NCBI RefSeq assembly: GCF_009733595.1
Contig: NZ_WOFH01000002.1
Location: 682,001-746,000, forward strand
Reading direction: 5' to 3'
Length of the DNA: 64,000 nucleotides
From: Actinomadura litoris
Lineage (GTDB): Bacteria > Actinomycetota > Actinomycetes > Streptosporangiales > Streptosporangiaceae
The notes beneath the pieces are model-generated. The model saw only the letters and a list, made by a program, of their open reading frames with translations. It had not been told where the DNA came from and searched no databases. This document shows positions 1 to 9,789 of the stretch, piece by piece; position 1 is the stretch's first letter; each line of letters opens with the position of its first letter. Position numbers and translations under genes: made by a program.

Positions 1-3000
1 GAATGAGACCGCTGGCCTTGCACATATCGAGGAGCGAGTCGAAGGAGTCGGGTGCCCCTTCGTCGTACTCGTCGTCGTCCGGGTCGTCCGAGTGGGCGAA
101 GAAGTCCGTCGGCGGCAGCTGCTTCTGGTCCCCCGCCACGACCAGGGATCCGCCTCGATAGACGCAGTTGACCGCGTCCTGCGGGAGCACCTGGGACGCC
201 TCGTCGAAGATGACGACGTCGAAGCGATAGTCGGACGGTAGAAACTGGCTGACCGTGAGAGGGCTCATCATGAAACAGGGCTTCACGAGCTGCACGACGT
301 CAGGGGTCTTCTCGAGCAGAGTCCGCACCGGCATGTGCCGGCTCTTCTTCTCAGCCTCCCGCTGGATGATGGCGGCTTGGCCGATGTTGGGGCGTGGGCG
401 TCGCGCGTTGCACGCTTCGATCACCTGGGCGTGGGCTCCCTCGACGAGGGCCTGGTCGAGGGAGCGGAAGAGATCGACCTGCCGGTCCCGCTCGACCGCC
501 CGGACGGGCACGAGGCGCGCGTCATCGTTCATGATGTGCTCCACCCAGGTCTCCAGCACGGCCCGTTCGACGATCTCCCGGAACCCCGCGCCGTCCAACC
601 CGCGTTCGGCGACGCGCCCGATCAGGCCGTCGAGCCCATGTCCGCGCAGGACCGCTCTCGCGTTGGTGAGGGAGCGCCATTCGTCGGGGCCGGACTCGTC
701 CGCGACCAGCCGGTCGGTGAGCTCCTGGAACGCCGTCGCCGTACCGGTGAGCCGGGCCCGCAGGTCGGGCCACCGGGCTTCCTCGAAGAGCCGCACGAAG
801 TCGGTCACCGCCGCGCGGAACGCGTTCCAGGCCCCGCGAAGGTCCTCGTCGGGCTGAGCCGCGAGCAGCGCGGCGGCGGATCGTTCGGGCATCGGCTCGT
901 CCGCGGGTCGCATCCGGGCCGCCCGGGTCAGGGCCTCGTCGATGGCCGTGCCGTCGGTGTCAAGATCGGCGTAGAGGGGGCCGAGCAACCGCTCGTCCTG
1001 CGCCTTCCGCGCCCGGAACGCCTCACGTCGCGCGCGCACCGATTCGATTCTCCCGGCGATGTCGCGCGCCTGCGCCAGAGTGAGCGGTGTGGCCGACGAC
1101 ACGGGCTGGACCGTCGCGATGAACACCGCGCCCTCGTCGAGCGGACGGATGTGCGCCGAGTACCAGTCGGCGGCATCGGTCATGGTGCCTTGTGCGAGCC
1201 TCGGACGCCCGCCGGGTCGCGGTGCGGGCACCAGGGACGACCGCCACCGCTCCAGCCGGTCGAGGACACCGTCGGCGGCGGCGCGAATGTCGGGATCGGG
1301 CGTTCCCTCAGCGGAGACCTGCTCGACCAGAGCGGCCGGGACAGGTAGATCGCGTGTCAGGGTGATGATCTCCTCCGCGTTCTTGAGGAGGTCGCGGACG
1401 AGTGCGAAGTCAGTCTGTTCACCCTGCCAGTAGCGTCCGAGGGCGTGACCGTGCGCGGTGGCGGCCTGCTGGAGCGCGAGCGCGGCCTCGTGCCAGGCCA
1501 CCGCCTGGGAGAGTCGTTCGGCCGCCGCTCTGTTCCACTCGCCCGAGACGGTCAGTTTGGCCAATGCGCGTTTGTCGCCGCGGTGAGCACCTGAGAGTTT
1601 CGCGACCCCATGGCTCTCACCAAACCGTCGCGCGAGGATGGGAAAGTCGGGCACATTGAGGATTTCCTGACTGAAAACTGTAACCGCTACCGCCTTGGCG
1701 CGAAGGAGCGAGTCGACGCGGTTCTGGAGTTCGGTGACGGCGCGTGCCGCGGCGTCCCTGCCCTCCCGTGTCAGCCAAGCGGCCTCCGGACGAGTCGCCT
1801 TTCGGGCAAGTTCGGTGAGCCTGCCCAGCGCGAAGGCCCGTTCGAAGGTCTCGGGTGCGGGCATTCCGTAGACGGCGGCGATGTCGGCCAAGGTCTCTCT
1901 CGCGTCCCGCAGCGTTCTCACCGCGGCTCGGAAGTCGTCGGCCAGGCCGCGAAGCCGACTCTCGGTGAGATCCGCCAGGGCGATGCCCTCGATGGCCAGC
2001 GCGGCGAGTGCCCTTTCCTCGGTCGGCACTCCGGTGGGGAGTCGCGCGGGCAACCGGTCCCAGTCCGGGCCGATCTCGTCGGCGACGGTGGTGATGGACG
2101 CACGTAGGGCGCTCAGCCTCGTGGTGAATTCCGTGGTCATCGTGCGAACCACCGGCAGCCCGGGCGCGGTGAGCCATGCCTCCGGTATGTCGGGGCGGCC
2201 TCGGGTGGAGTCGAGCAGGGCGAGCACCCGCTCCACGGAGCCTGGTCCCGTCAGTCCCAGCGGCTCGGTGATGTCGGAGTGCGCCGCCATCCGGCGCAGG
2301 AGCATCTCGCCCCGTTCGCGCAGCAGATCGAGTCGTGCCCGTGGGGTGCCGCGTTCCGTGAGGCCGCGCCAGACGAAGTCGGGGCCCTCGGCCACCGGCC
2401 GCCACGAGTCGTCGACCGTCGTCGCCGCGGCGAGCACGTCCTGGAGTCCGTCGGCGGTCAGGCCGTCGGGAAGCGCGATCCTGAGCAGCGGGACGTGCGC
2501 CAGCGCGCACAGCCGTCCGATCGCGTCGTGCAGCGTGAGGCCGAGGGGCGGACGGGGCTCGTTCATCGCCGCGGCGTAGGCCGACAGGCCCTCGCGGGTG
2601 ATGCGGAGCCTCCGCCGATCCTCCTCGGAGGTGGCGCGGAGGGCCTTCGGACGGTGGGACAGGGCGGCTCCCAGGGCCCTCGCCACCTCCTTGCGGCTCG
2701 CGTGGTGGCTGTGCAGCGACAGTACGAAGGCGCCGAGACCGACCGAGTCCAGACGGTTGCGAACGACGTCCAGGGCCGCCGCCTTCTCGCTGACGAAGAG
2801 GACGCTGCGCCCCGCGTGCATCAGTGTCGCGATCATGTTCGCGATCGTCTGGCTCTTCCCCGTGCCCGGTGGCCCGTCCATGATGAAGGACCGGCCGTCC
2901 AGCGCCGCCGTGACGCACTGCCGCTGCGACGAGTCGGCGTCCAGGACGAGGGGGATCCGCTCGGGCGGCTGGAGGACGTCGATCCTGTCCGGGGCGATGG

Positions 3001-3775
3001 GCTCGAAGTCGAGCGCGTCGTCCGGGAGTTCCGCCGCCGCGCCCAGACCGATGGCCTGCACGAGGGGGTGCGCGAGGATCTGGTCCTCGTGGTCCAGCAG
3101 ATCCCGGTACATCGCCTCCTTGTGGGAGCGGAAGGTGGCGAGCACGACCTCCTCGGTCACCTCCCAACCCGGGCGGTCTGCGATGATCTCCCGGACCGCG
3201 GTCAGCGTACTGAACAGGTCCTTCATGTCGTCCGGTGCGGGCCAGGCGAGCCCGAGCTGGCTCATCTTGACGGCGAGCGCCGGGTTGGGGGCGGGGTCCT
3301 CGTTCTGTTCCGCGACCAGGCGGAACAGGCCGGGGCCCAGCCTTTCGAGGCGGACCGGGACGAGCAGGAGCGGAGCCGAACTGAAGTCCTCCGCCCCGGG
3401 CTCGCGCCATTTGAGGAAGGACACCCCGAGCTGAAGCGTCCACAGGCCGGTGTCGTTGAAAGCCTGATTGGAGTCGCGGTACAACTTGCGCAGCGACGCC
3501 TCGAGGGCGGGTCGGGTGGTCTTCTGGGTGATGATCCGGCCGTCGGGCTCGATATCGGACCGATCGTCCGTGGCGTCGTCCTCCGGCAACTCGGCGAAGC
3601 GCAGACCCGAATCGAGATCGACGAGGAGCGGCCCCGCTTTCGGAGATTGAATCCTCAGCGTGGCGATGCGGGTGTGCCGGAAGTTCAGCAGGCGGTTCCG
3701 TCCACTCAGATCAATCAGGCTGGCTCGCCATTTCCCTAGAACGTTCCGCAACTGCGTGCGCGCCAGCTCGTCCAT
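1..3775 (-). CDS. DUF4011-type superfamily 1 helicase (partial, C-terminus outside window)
   Basis: The gene enters from the left edge; 1,258 codons are visible from an ATG at 3775 with no stop. Near the N-terminus, LIDLSGRNRLLNF is the hallmark of the DUF4011 domain that precedes COG1112 (Upf1-like) SF1 helicases. The Walker A motif GPPGTGKS lies near residue 310 (about 2848), followed by IANMI. A long, mostly helical insert separates it from motif II, DEASQV (about 200), and motif III, VAGDQKQLPPT (about 150). The remaining helicase motifs and any C-terminal nuclease lie beyond the window. Family members are ATP-dependent DNA/RNA helicases that often sit in defence islands and may end in a Vsr-like nuclease; this end cannot be checked here. 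The gene is divergent from the methylase-kinase pair, with 196 bp between starts, which suggests a joint system. Confident on family, not on role. Confidence 0.88.
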   Translation of the reverse strand, partial: MDELARTQLRNVLGKWRASLIDLSGRNRLLNFRHTRIATLRIQSPKAGPLLVDLDSGLRFAELPEDDATDDRSDIEPDGRIITQKTTRPALEASLRKLYRDSNQAFNDTGLWTLQLGVSFLKWREPGAEDFSSAPLLLVPVRLERLGPGLFRLVAEQNEDPAPNPALAVKMSQLGLAWPAPDDMKDLFSTLTAVREIIADRPGWEVTEEVVLATFRSHKEAMYRDLLDHEDQILAHPLVQAIGLGAAAELPDDALDFEPIAPDRIDVLQPPERIPLVLDADSSQRQCVTAALDGRSFIMDGPPGTGKSQTIANMIATLMHAGRSVLFVSEKAAALDVVRNRLDSVGLGAFVLSLHSHHASRKEVARALGAALSHRPKALRATSEEDRRRLRITREGLSAYAAAMNEPRPPLGLTLHDAIGRLCALAHVPLLRIALPDGLTADGLQDVLAAATTVDDSWRPVAEGPDFVWRGLTERGTPRARLDLLRERGEMLLRRMAAHSDITEPLGLTGPGSVERVLALLDSTRGRPDIPEAWLTAPGLPVVRTMTTEFTTRLSALRASITTVADEIGPDWDRLPARLPTGVPTEERALAALAIEGIALADLTESRLRGLADDFRAAVRTLRDARETLADIAAVYGMPAPETFERAFALGRLTELARKATRPEAAWLTREGRDAAARAVTELQNRVDSLLRAKAVAVTVFSQEILNVPDFPILARRFGESHGVAKLSGAHRGDKRALAKLTVSGEWNRAAAERLSQAVAWHEAALALQQAATAHGHALGRYWQGEQTDFALVRDLLKNAEEIITLTRDLPVPAALVEQVSAEGTPDPDIRAAADGVLDRLERWRSSLVPAPRPGGRPRLAQGTMTDAADWYSAHIRPLDEGAVFIATVQPVSSATPLTLAQARDIAGRIESVRARREAFRARKAQDERLLGPLYADLDTDGTAIDEALTRAARMRPADEPMPERSAAALLAAQPDEDLRGAWNAFRAAVTDFVRLFEEARWPDLRARLTGTATAFQELTDRLVADESGPDEWRSLTNARAVLRGHGLDGLIGRVAERGLDGAGFREIVERAVLETWVEHIMNDDARLVPVRAVERDRQVDLFRSLDQALVEGAHAQVIEACNARRPRPNIGQAAIIQREAEKKSRHMPVRTLLEKTPDVVQLVKPCFMMSPLTVSQFLPSDYRFDVVIFDEASQVLPQDAVNCVYRGGSLVVAGDQKQLPPTDFFAHSDDPDDDEYDEGAPDSFDSLLDMCKASGLI

Positions 3776-3971
3776 GTACCACTCCCGTGAAAAGACCCGG
3801 GTACACAATCCTCGCGCAAGGTCACGGATGGATAGCTTCAGTGCTGCATCAAGGCATAGATTGGCTGTGAATGCGATCGACCAGCGTCTCATTGGTCGAA
3901 AGCCTGGTAGGTGTAGCGTGGCGTTCAGCGCTGCCACAAGCGTGCATCGCAGGTAGGAGGGGTAGGGAGCC

Positions 3972-6026
3972 GTGCCACAGGACGCGACCGTGACCGCGGC
4001 GGACATCGCCCGGCTGGCCGGTGTCGGACGGGCGGCGGTCAGTAACTGGCGCAAGCGCTACGACGACTTTCCCCGACCCGTCGGTGGGACGGCCACCAGT
4101 CCGTCGTTCTCTCTCATCGAAGTACGCCGTTGGTTGCGGGATCAGGGCAAGCTCGACGAACCGGCCGTCGACGAGGATCTCTGGCACGAACTCCGGCGGA
4201 CCACCGACGAGGCCGCGCTGCCCGAAATCCTCGGGTACGCGGGTGCCTTTCTGCTCCGCCTCGTGCGCGACCCCGCGTACGGGGAATCGCTCGCTGGGGC
4301 GTCCGACGCCGACATCCTGCGGAACCTGCCGAGTGTGGTCGACGAGGCCGCCGCGATCCTTCCGGGCGGGCGCCCGTTCCCAGCCGTGTTGCGGCGACGG
4401 TTCCCGCCGTTGCTCCGCGGACTGGCGTCGCTGGCGGCGGAGCGCGGGGCGGTCGAGACCTTCGAGTTCCTGCGTGAGCGCTACCTCGATCTCCACCGGC
4501 GGCGCATCTACGTCACGCCGTCTGAGGTCGTCCGGCTCGTCTTGGACCTCGCCAGCCCCGATCTCACGACGGTCCTCGATCCGGCCTGCGGCACCGGTGG
4601 CTATCTGCTGGGCGCGCTCGAACGCGGTGCCTCGGGGCCCGTGTTCGGCCAGGACGCGGACGAGACGATCGCGCGACTCACCGCCGTGCGTCTCGCCCTT
4701 CGCGCGCCGGGCGCGGTCGTCCGGGCCGGTGACTCGCTACGCCACGACGCGTTTCCGGACGTCCTGGCCGATCTCGTCGTGGCGACTCCGCCGTTCAACG
4801 ACCGCAACTGGGGTTACGACGAGCTCACCGCCGACGCTCGATGGGAATACGGCCTACCGCCGCGCACCGAGTCGGAACTCGCATGGGTGCAGCACGCGCT
4901 GGCGCACTGCGTACCGGGCGGCCAGGCGATGCTGCTGATGCCGCCCGCCGCCGCGAACCGCCGTGCCGGACGCCGGATTCGCGCGCAGCTTCTTCGCCGC
5001 GGCGCCCTCCGCGCGGTGTTCACCCTGCCGCTCGGTGCCGTCCCGAACATGGCGGTGCCGTTGAACCTGTGGGTGCTGCGACGCCCTGCCACCGGCGACC
5101 GGCAACCGAGCCGGGTCCTCATGGTGGAGACGTCGGAGGACTACGTGGCACAGGCCGTCACCATCTGGCGCCGATTCGAGGCGGAACCCGAGGAGGAGCT
5201 CGACGAGCCGGGACGCGCCCGCGCCGTCCGCATCATCGACCTGCTGGACGAGGAGGTAGACCTCACCCCGTCACGCCACATCGGCCGCCCCGCCGCGGCT
5301 CCCGCGATCGAGCGGGTCACCGATGAGCGTGTCGGCGTTCTCGGACTCCTGTCGGCCCTGCCGGAGCTGCTCCCGGAGGTGGAGGGCGGCGAGGGAGCGG
5401 CTGACGCCCCTCTCGTTCCCGTAGCGGAACTCGTCCGCATGGGCCTGGTCACCGTTCACTACGGGCCCGGTGCTCCCTCTGCGGACGAGGAGGCCACGAC
5501 GGCAGGGGCCCCTCCGATCCTGACCGCCGACGACGTCGTGCAGGGTCGCTGGCCGTTCCTGCCGCCCGGTTCGGAGATCGTGCTGGACGAGGACCTGATC
5601 CCGGTCCTCGCGGGCGACGTCGTGGTCCCGACGATCGTGCGGAGACCCGAGGCCCGTGTCGTCCCGGAGCCGGGGGCGGTGCTGGGCCGTCACCTGTTCC
5701 TCCTGCGCCCCGACCCCGAACGTCTCGACGCGCACTTTCTGGCGGGCGTCCTGCGCGGCTCGCTCAACCTTCGCCACTACTCGATGATGTCGTCGAGCTA
5801 CCGGGTGGACATCCGCCGTGCGGAGGTACCGCTTCCCCCCATAGGCGAGCAACGGCGCTACGGTAGTGCTTTCCGGGGGCTTGAGGAGTTCGAGACGAAA
5901 CTGCGCCTGGCCGCCACGCTCGGCGGAGATCTGGCCCGCCTGCTCGGCGACGGTCTGGCCGACGGGAGTCTGCGCCCGATCGGGCCCGCCCGCGCCAGGA
6001 CCCGGGGAAAAGGCTGCGGCGCCTGA
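3972..6026 (+). CDS. HTH + N6-adenine DNA methyltransferase (HsdM-like) with C-terminal specificity-like domain
   Basis: GTG start with a purine-rich ribosome site (GGAGGGG and AGGGAG) just upstream; 684 residues. Residues about 5-60 form a MerR/XRE-like helix-turn-helix (ADIARLAGVGRAAVSNWRK). The central part is HsdM-like: motif I DPACGTGG at 203-210, and motif IV is T-P-P-F-N at 272-276 instead of the usual N-P-P-F/Y, so activity is uncertain. The C-terminal 200 residues resemble a type I HsdS target-recognition half (LPPIGEQ followed by a helix). The architecture reads as a fused M and S subunit. The kinase gene starts 16 nt downstream, so the two are almost certainly cotranscribed. The divergent DUF4011 helicase could supply the motor of a BREX/Pgl- or type I-like system (inference). 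Methylase fold certain; substrate unknown. Confidence 0.85.
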   Translation: MPQDATVTAADIARLAGVGRAAVSNWRKRYDDFPRPVGGTATSPSFSLIEVRRWLRDQGKLDEPAVDEDLWHELRRTTDEAALPEILGYAGAFLLRLVRDPAYGESLAGASDADILRNLPSVVDEAAAILPGGRPFPAVLRRRFPPLLRGLASLAAERGAVETFEFLRERYLDLHRRRIYVTPSEVVRLVLDLASPDLTTVLDPACGTGGYLLGALERGASGPVFGQDADETIARLTAVRLALRAPGAVVRAGDSLRHDAFPDVLADLVVATPPFNDRNWGYDELTADARWEYGLPPRTESELAWVQHALAHCVPGGQAMLLMPPAAANRRAGRRIRAQLLRRGALRAVFTLPLGAVPNMAVPLNLWVLRRPATGDRQPSRVLMVETSEDYVAQAVTIWRRFEAEPEEELDEPGRARAVRIIDLLDEEVDLTPSRHIGRPAAAPAIERVTDERVGVLGLLSALPELLPEVEGGEGAADAPLVPVAELVRMGLVTVHYGPGAPSADEEATTAGAPPILTADDVVQGRWPFLPPGSEIVLDEDLIPVLAGDVVVPTIVRRPEARVVPEPGAVLGRHLFLLRPDPERLDAHFLAGVLRGSLNLRHYSMMSSSYRVDIRRAEVPLPPIGEQRRYGSAFRGLEEFETKLRLAATLGGDLARLLGDGLADGSLRPIGPARARTRGKGCGA

Positions 6027-6041
6027 GCGGAGGAGGCGAAC

Positions 6042-7565
6042 GTGCGGCGGGGTGACCTTCTTGGCGAACGCGGTCGCTACGAACTCGATCAGGCCATCGG
6101 GCGCGGAGGCATGGGTGAGGTATGGCGCGCCTACGACCGGTTCCTCGACCGCCGTCTCGCCGTCAAGTTCACCTTCGTGCGAGAGGCGCCGGACGAGGCG
6201 CTGGTGAGCCGCTTCGAGCAGGAGGCGCGTAGCACCGCCTGGTTCGAGCACCCGGGCGTCCCGACCGTGTACGACTTCGGCGAGCACCGGGACGAGGCGG
6301 GCGGCCACTGCTTCTACCTGGTCATGCAATACGTGGAGGGGATGACGGTCGGCGATCTCGTCGACGCGCACGAGCGGCTGCCCATCTCCTGGGCCGCTCT
6401 GATCGCGGCGCAGGTGGCGGCGGTGTTGAGCGTCGCGCATCGAAGGCCGCTCGTGCACCGTGACCTCAAGCCCAGCAACCTCATGCTCTGCGGGGACGGT
6501 TCGGTGAAGGTGCTCGACTTCGGCGCGGCCGTCGGCCTCGGCCCCCAGGACGTCCGGGCGACCACCACCGGCTTCGGAGGTCCCTACACGCCGGGCTACA
6601 CCGCCCTGGAGCAGGTCTACGGCAGTCCCGAGCCGCGGAGCGATCTGTACTCGCTCGGCTGCGTGCTCTACGAGATGCTCACGGGACGTCAGGTCTTCCC
6701 AGGGACGACGCCCTACGAGGTGGTCCGGCGTCATGAGGACGAGGAGCCGGTCCCGCCGCGCTGCCACCGCCAGGAGATCCCGCTCGGGCTCGACGCCCTC
6801 GTCCTGCGACTGCTCGCCAAGCGGCCGGACGATCGCCCGGCGGACGCGGAGGAGGTCTACCACCGCCTCCGGGAGTTCATCGGGCCCCTCGAACCCCTGC
6901 CGGGCGCGGTCGACGGCACCACGAAGGTCCGCCTCTACGGCGACATCGTGAGCAGGATCGAGATGGCCGACACCGTGTCTGCCGCCGCACCCGTGGTGGA
7001 ACCCACGGTGCTCCCCGATGTGGACGAGATCGTCGCGGCCCGAGCGGAGGCCGCGGTCCTCTCCGATGACGGCCGGTACACCCAGGCGGCCGGGATCCTC
7101 TCGGACATGATCGAACCCGCGCGTCTCGCGCTGGGCGACGACGATCCCGAATACATGGGGCTGCGGTTGGACCTCGCCGATGTTCTCTTCCAGGGCGGCG
7201 ACCACCGGCGCGCCGTCGCGGCCTACGGCAGGCTCGCCGTTGAACTGGCCGAGTGGTACGGCCCGGACGACGCCGAGGTGCTGCGCTGTCGCGAGCAGGA
7301 GGCACTGTGCCACGCGCGGCTGGGGGCCACCACCACCGCCATTCGAAATGTGGAGGAGCTGCTCGACGACATCTCCCAGGCGGGACCCTACGGCGACACC
7401 GCCTTCCGCCTGCGGGAGCTGATGGCCCGGCTGTTGCCGGCGGTGGGCCGGACGGGCGAGGCGCGTAGGGAGATCACCCAGCTCACGGACGACCTACGCG
7501 GGCGCTACGGCGATGGCCATCCGCAGCTCAGTGCCCTGAAAGTCCTGCTCAACGAGCTCGGCTAG
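6042..7565 (+). CDS. Soluble Ser/Thr protein kinase with TPR-like C-terminus
   Basis: GTG start preceded by a strong GGAGGAGG. The 507-residue product has a complete Hanks-type kinase domain: glycine loop GRGGMGEV (20-27), VAIK-type lysine K42, catalytic HRDLKPSN (139-146), DFG (159-161), and a GYTALEQ activation-segment end. No transmembrane segment or PASTA repeat is visible, unlike PknB, so it should be cytosolic. Residues about 340-507 are helical repeats resembling tetratricopeptides (alternating helices around yearly 40-residue units), a likely partner-binding surface. It follows the methylase gene by 15 nt. Pgl/BREX systems also pair a methylase with a kinase (PglX/PglW), so phosphorylation of island partners is a reasonable inference. 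The last codons overlap the convergent helicase gene by 4 nt. No missing catalytic residue was seen. Confidence 0.9.
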   Translation: MRRGDLLGERGRYELDQAIGRGGMGEVWRAYDRFLDRRLAVKFTFVREAPDEALVSRFEQEARSTAWFEHPGVPTVYDFGEHRDEAGGHCFYLVMQYVEGMTVGDLVDAHERLPISWAALIAAQVAAVLSVAHRRPLVHRDLKPSNLMLCGDGSVKVLDFGAAVGLGPQDVRATTTGFGGPYTPGYTALEQVYGSPEPRSDLYSLGCVLYEMLTGRQVFPGTTPYEVVRRHEDEEPVPPRCHRQEIPLGLDALVLRLLAKRPDDRPADAEEVYHRLREFIGPLEPLPGAVDGTTKVRLYGDIVSRIEMADTVSAAAPVVEPTVLPDVDEIVAARAEAAVLSDDGRYTQAAGILSDMIEPARLALGDDDPEYMGLRLDLADVLFQGGDHRRAVAAYGRLAVELAEWYGPDDAEVLRCREQEALCHARLGATTTAIRNVEELLDDISQAGPYGDTAFRLRELMARLLPAVGRTGEARREITQLTDDLRGRYGDGHPQLSALKVLLNELG

Positions 7566-9634
7566 GGAAGGAACGGGCTGGCCGACGCCGTGTACGACAC
7601 GGCCAGCCGGTCGCGAGCGCGCGTGCACGCGACGAACAGCAGGCAGCGCTCCTTCTGCACGTCCTGTGCGTGCGCCTTCGGGTCCTCGGCTTCCGGCGTG
7701 ACGGCGCGGGACGACGGCAGCGAATGGTCGTCGGCCCCGATGACCGCGATGCAGCGAAACTCCAGGCCCTTCATCCGGTGCATCGTTCCCACCTGGACGC
7801 CCGCCGACTTGCTGGGGACCTGGAAGGCCTTGACGCCATCGGCCTTCAGCCGCTCGACGGCCTTCCGCACCATGTACTTGTACCGCGCGGCGACACCGAT
7901 CGTGGCCGGTTCGACCCCCTCGTCGAGCCAGGACCGCACCTGCCGGACGAGCCCGTCCAGCTCCGCCTCCTGATCGTCGTAGGCCGTGACCGTCGGGCGC
8001 CGGCCGTGCATGGGGGACCGGTAGCCGTCCAGCGTGTCGGCGGAGTCGTCGAGGCCCTGCGCGGGGGAGAGCCCCAGCAGCGACACCGACCAGGTGAGGA
8101 TCTCCTGCGTCGTCCGGTAGTTCAGCTTCAGCTTCGAGCTGCGTCCCCGGACGTTGATGCCGAGGCTCGCCAGCGACACGTGGCTGTCGTAGATCCGCTG
8201 GTGCGGGTCGCCCACGATGAAGAGGTCGTCGGGGCCTTCGGCCACCAGCCGGCGCAGCAGCCGCCACTGTGTCGGGTGGATGTCCTGCGCCTCGTCGAGG
8301 ATCACATGGTCGTACTCGGGGCCGCCCACGAGTTCCGCCGCCTCGTTGGCGAGCTGCGGGAAGGTCGACTTCTCCTCGGCCTTCAGCCGGTCCACCACCT
8401 GCTGGACGGCCTTCCACACCGTCGACCGTTTTCCCTGGCCGAGCGGGACGCCGCGGCCGGTCCGTGTGCACGTGAGGTAGTCGGCCTCGCTTTCCAGCCC
8501 CTGCGCGAGGATGACCTGTTCCCACTCCCGGTTCAGGAAGGTGGGCGAGTACGGTGTCTGCTCGGCCGCCTCCGTCCAGAGCGGTTCCAGGACCTCGCCG
8601 CCGGCGATGTTCGGCCGCCGGTGCCGGCCGACGATCCCGTAGGCGATGGCGTCCACGTTCCGGACGTGGATGCGCTCTCGCACCCGCTCGTCCTCGATGA
8701 GCAGCGCCAGCTGCGCCTCCAGTGCCTGCGCGAGGTTGGTCGTGTAGGTCGTGAGAAGGACGCGGGTCGCATCCCCCTTCGAGGCCAGCAGGCGAGCGCG
8801 ATGGAGGGCCGTGACGGTCTTCCCCGTCCCGGCCCCGCCCGTCACCTGCGCGGGGCCGCTGTAGGACGGTCGCAGCGCGATCTGCCGCTGCACCGGGTGC
8901 AGGAAGATCCGCCACGTGTCGAACGGGTGCGCGAGGATATCGCGCAGTTCCTCGGGCCCGTTCACGAAGGCGACCTGCCCGGGTGTCCGCCGCATGGCCG
9001 CGACCAGGTCGTCCGGATCGACCGACGCCGGTCGCTCCTCGCACGACAGGCTTTTGGCGACCTCCTCCCACGCCTGCTGGACGTTCATGCCCTGCGCGAG
9101 TGCCAGCAGCGCGATGTACTGCGGTTCGGGCAGCCGCCTCTCCAGCGCCTGGAGGTGCGCCTCGGTCGTCAGCAACCGGACGAGCGGGATGAGGTCCGCG
9201 TCGATGCCGAGCTTGATCAGGTCCTTGTCGAAGACATGCCCGAACAGCCGGAAGGCGGTGCCTTCGGCGGCCTTGGACAGCGCCGGCGACATCTCGTCCA
9301 GCGCGGCCTGGTCGCGCACCTCCAGCACGCCGAGCCGCTGGTTGACGGTGAACTTCCTGCTCCTGGCCCAGGCGATCGCCTCGTCGTGGGGCAGGACGGC
9401 GAGCAGGCAGTGCACGTCCCCCCGCTCCGGCGCGAGCACCACCCCGCGCCAGAACTGGTCGATCCGAATGGTCCTGATACGGGGGTCCCTGGAGTTGTGG
9501 ATCTTCTCCAGATGCAGCCCGGCGTAGGTGTGCTCGGCGAACTTCGCGAAGGTCGCTTCGACGCCCTTCCGTACCTTCGGCTCCAGCCTGGCGTACTGCG
9601 GCATGAACGAGTTCGCAATCGCCAGCTGAGCCAA
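7562..9634 (-). CDS. UvrD/Rep-family SF1 helicase with N-terminal RelE/ParE-like domain
   Basis: 690 residues. The TTG start at 9634 has AAAGGG eight nt upstream; the first internal ATG is residue 11. Residues about 10-90 look like a RelE/ParE-type toxin fold (a helix pair, then LHLEKIHNSRDPRIRTIRI and a strand-rich part), a domain known at the N-terminus of some bacterial UvrD-like helicases. The helicase core follows: Walker A TGGAGTGKT (265-273), DEAQD, GDPHQRIYD, and the C-terminal motif near IAVIGADDHSLP. This core predicts 3'-5' ATP-dependent DNA unwinding. It lies on the same strand as, and 155 bp downstream of, the PIWI-RE operon, so it could be an extra member or an independent gene. 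Convergent with the kinase gene, with a 4-nt overlap of the ends. Family call strong; the RelE-like part is based on pattern only. Confidence 0.87.
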   Translation of the reverse strand: MAQLAIANSFMPQYARLEPKVRKGVEATFAKFAEHTYAGLHLEKIHNSRDPRIRTIRIDQFWRGVVLAPERGDVHCLLAVLPHDEAIAWARSRKFTVNQRLGVLEVRDQAALDEMSPALSKAAEGTAFRLFGHVFDKDLIKLGIDADLIPLVRLLTTEAHLQALERRLPEPQYIALLALAQGMNVQQAWEEVAKSLSCEERPASVDPDDLVAAMRRTPGQVAFVNGPEELRDILAHPFDTWRIFLHPVQRQIALRPSYSGPAQVTGGAGTGKTVTALHRARLLASKGDATRVLLTTYTTNLAQALEAQLALLIEDERVRERIHVRNVDAIAYGIVGRHRRPNIAGGEVLEPLWTEAAEQTPYSPTFLNREWEQVILAQGLESEADYLTCTRTGRGVPLGQGKRSTVWKAVQQVVDRLKAEEKSTFPQLANEAAELVGGPEYDHVILDEAQDIHPTQWRLLRRLVAEGPDDLFIVGDPHQRIYDSHVSLASLGINVRGRSSKLKLNYRTTQEILTWSVSLLGLSPAQGLDDSADTLDGYRSPMHGRRPTVTAYDDQEAELDGLVRQVRSWLDEGVEPATIGVAARYKYMVRKAVERLKADGVKAFQVPSKSAGVQVGTMHRMKGLEFRCIAVIGADDHSLPSSRAVTPEAEDPKAHAQDVQKERCLLFVACTRARDRLAVSYTASASPFLP

Positions 9635-9789
9635 TTCCGTGCCCTTTCATCCCTTTTGACGACTGGTCGAGGCGCCATTCTAGGTGTCCGATACTCGCCG
9701 GATGGGCCGCCAGAACGATACAGAGCAGCCATCGCCGTCCGGATCCGGACAACGACAGCCGGTCAGCTCGATGACGGAAGACCAGGACG

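Noticed and set aside
335-3739. Long plus-strand and alternative minus-strand reading frames over the first gene
   Set aside because: They lack recognisable motifs; the minus-strand frame that runs off the left edge carries DUF4011 and helicase motifs in order, so the others are shadows of high-GC coding sequence.
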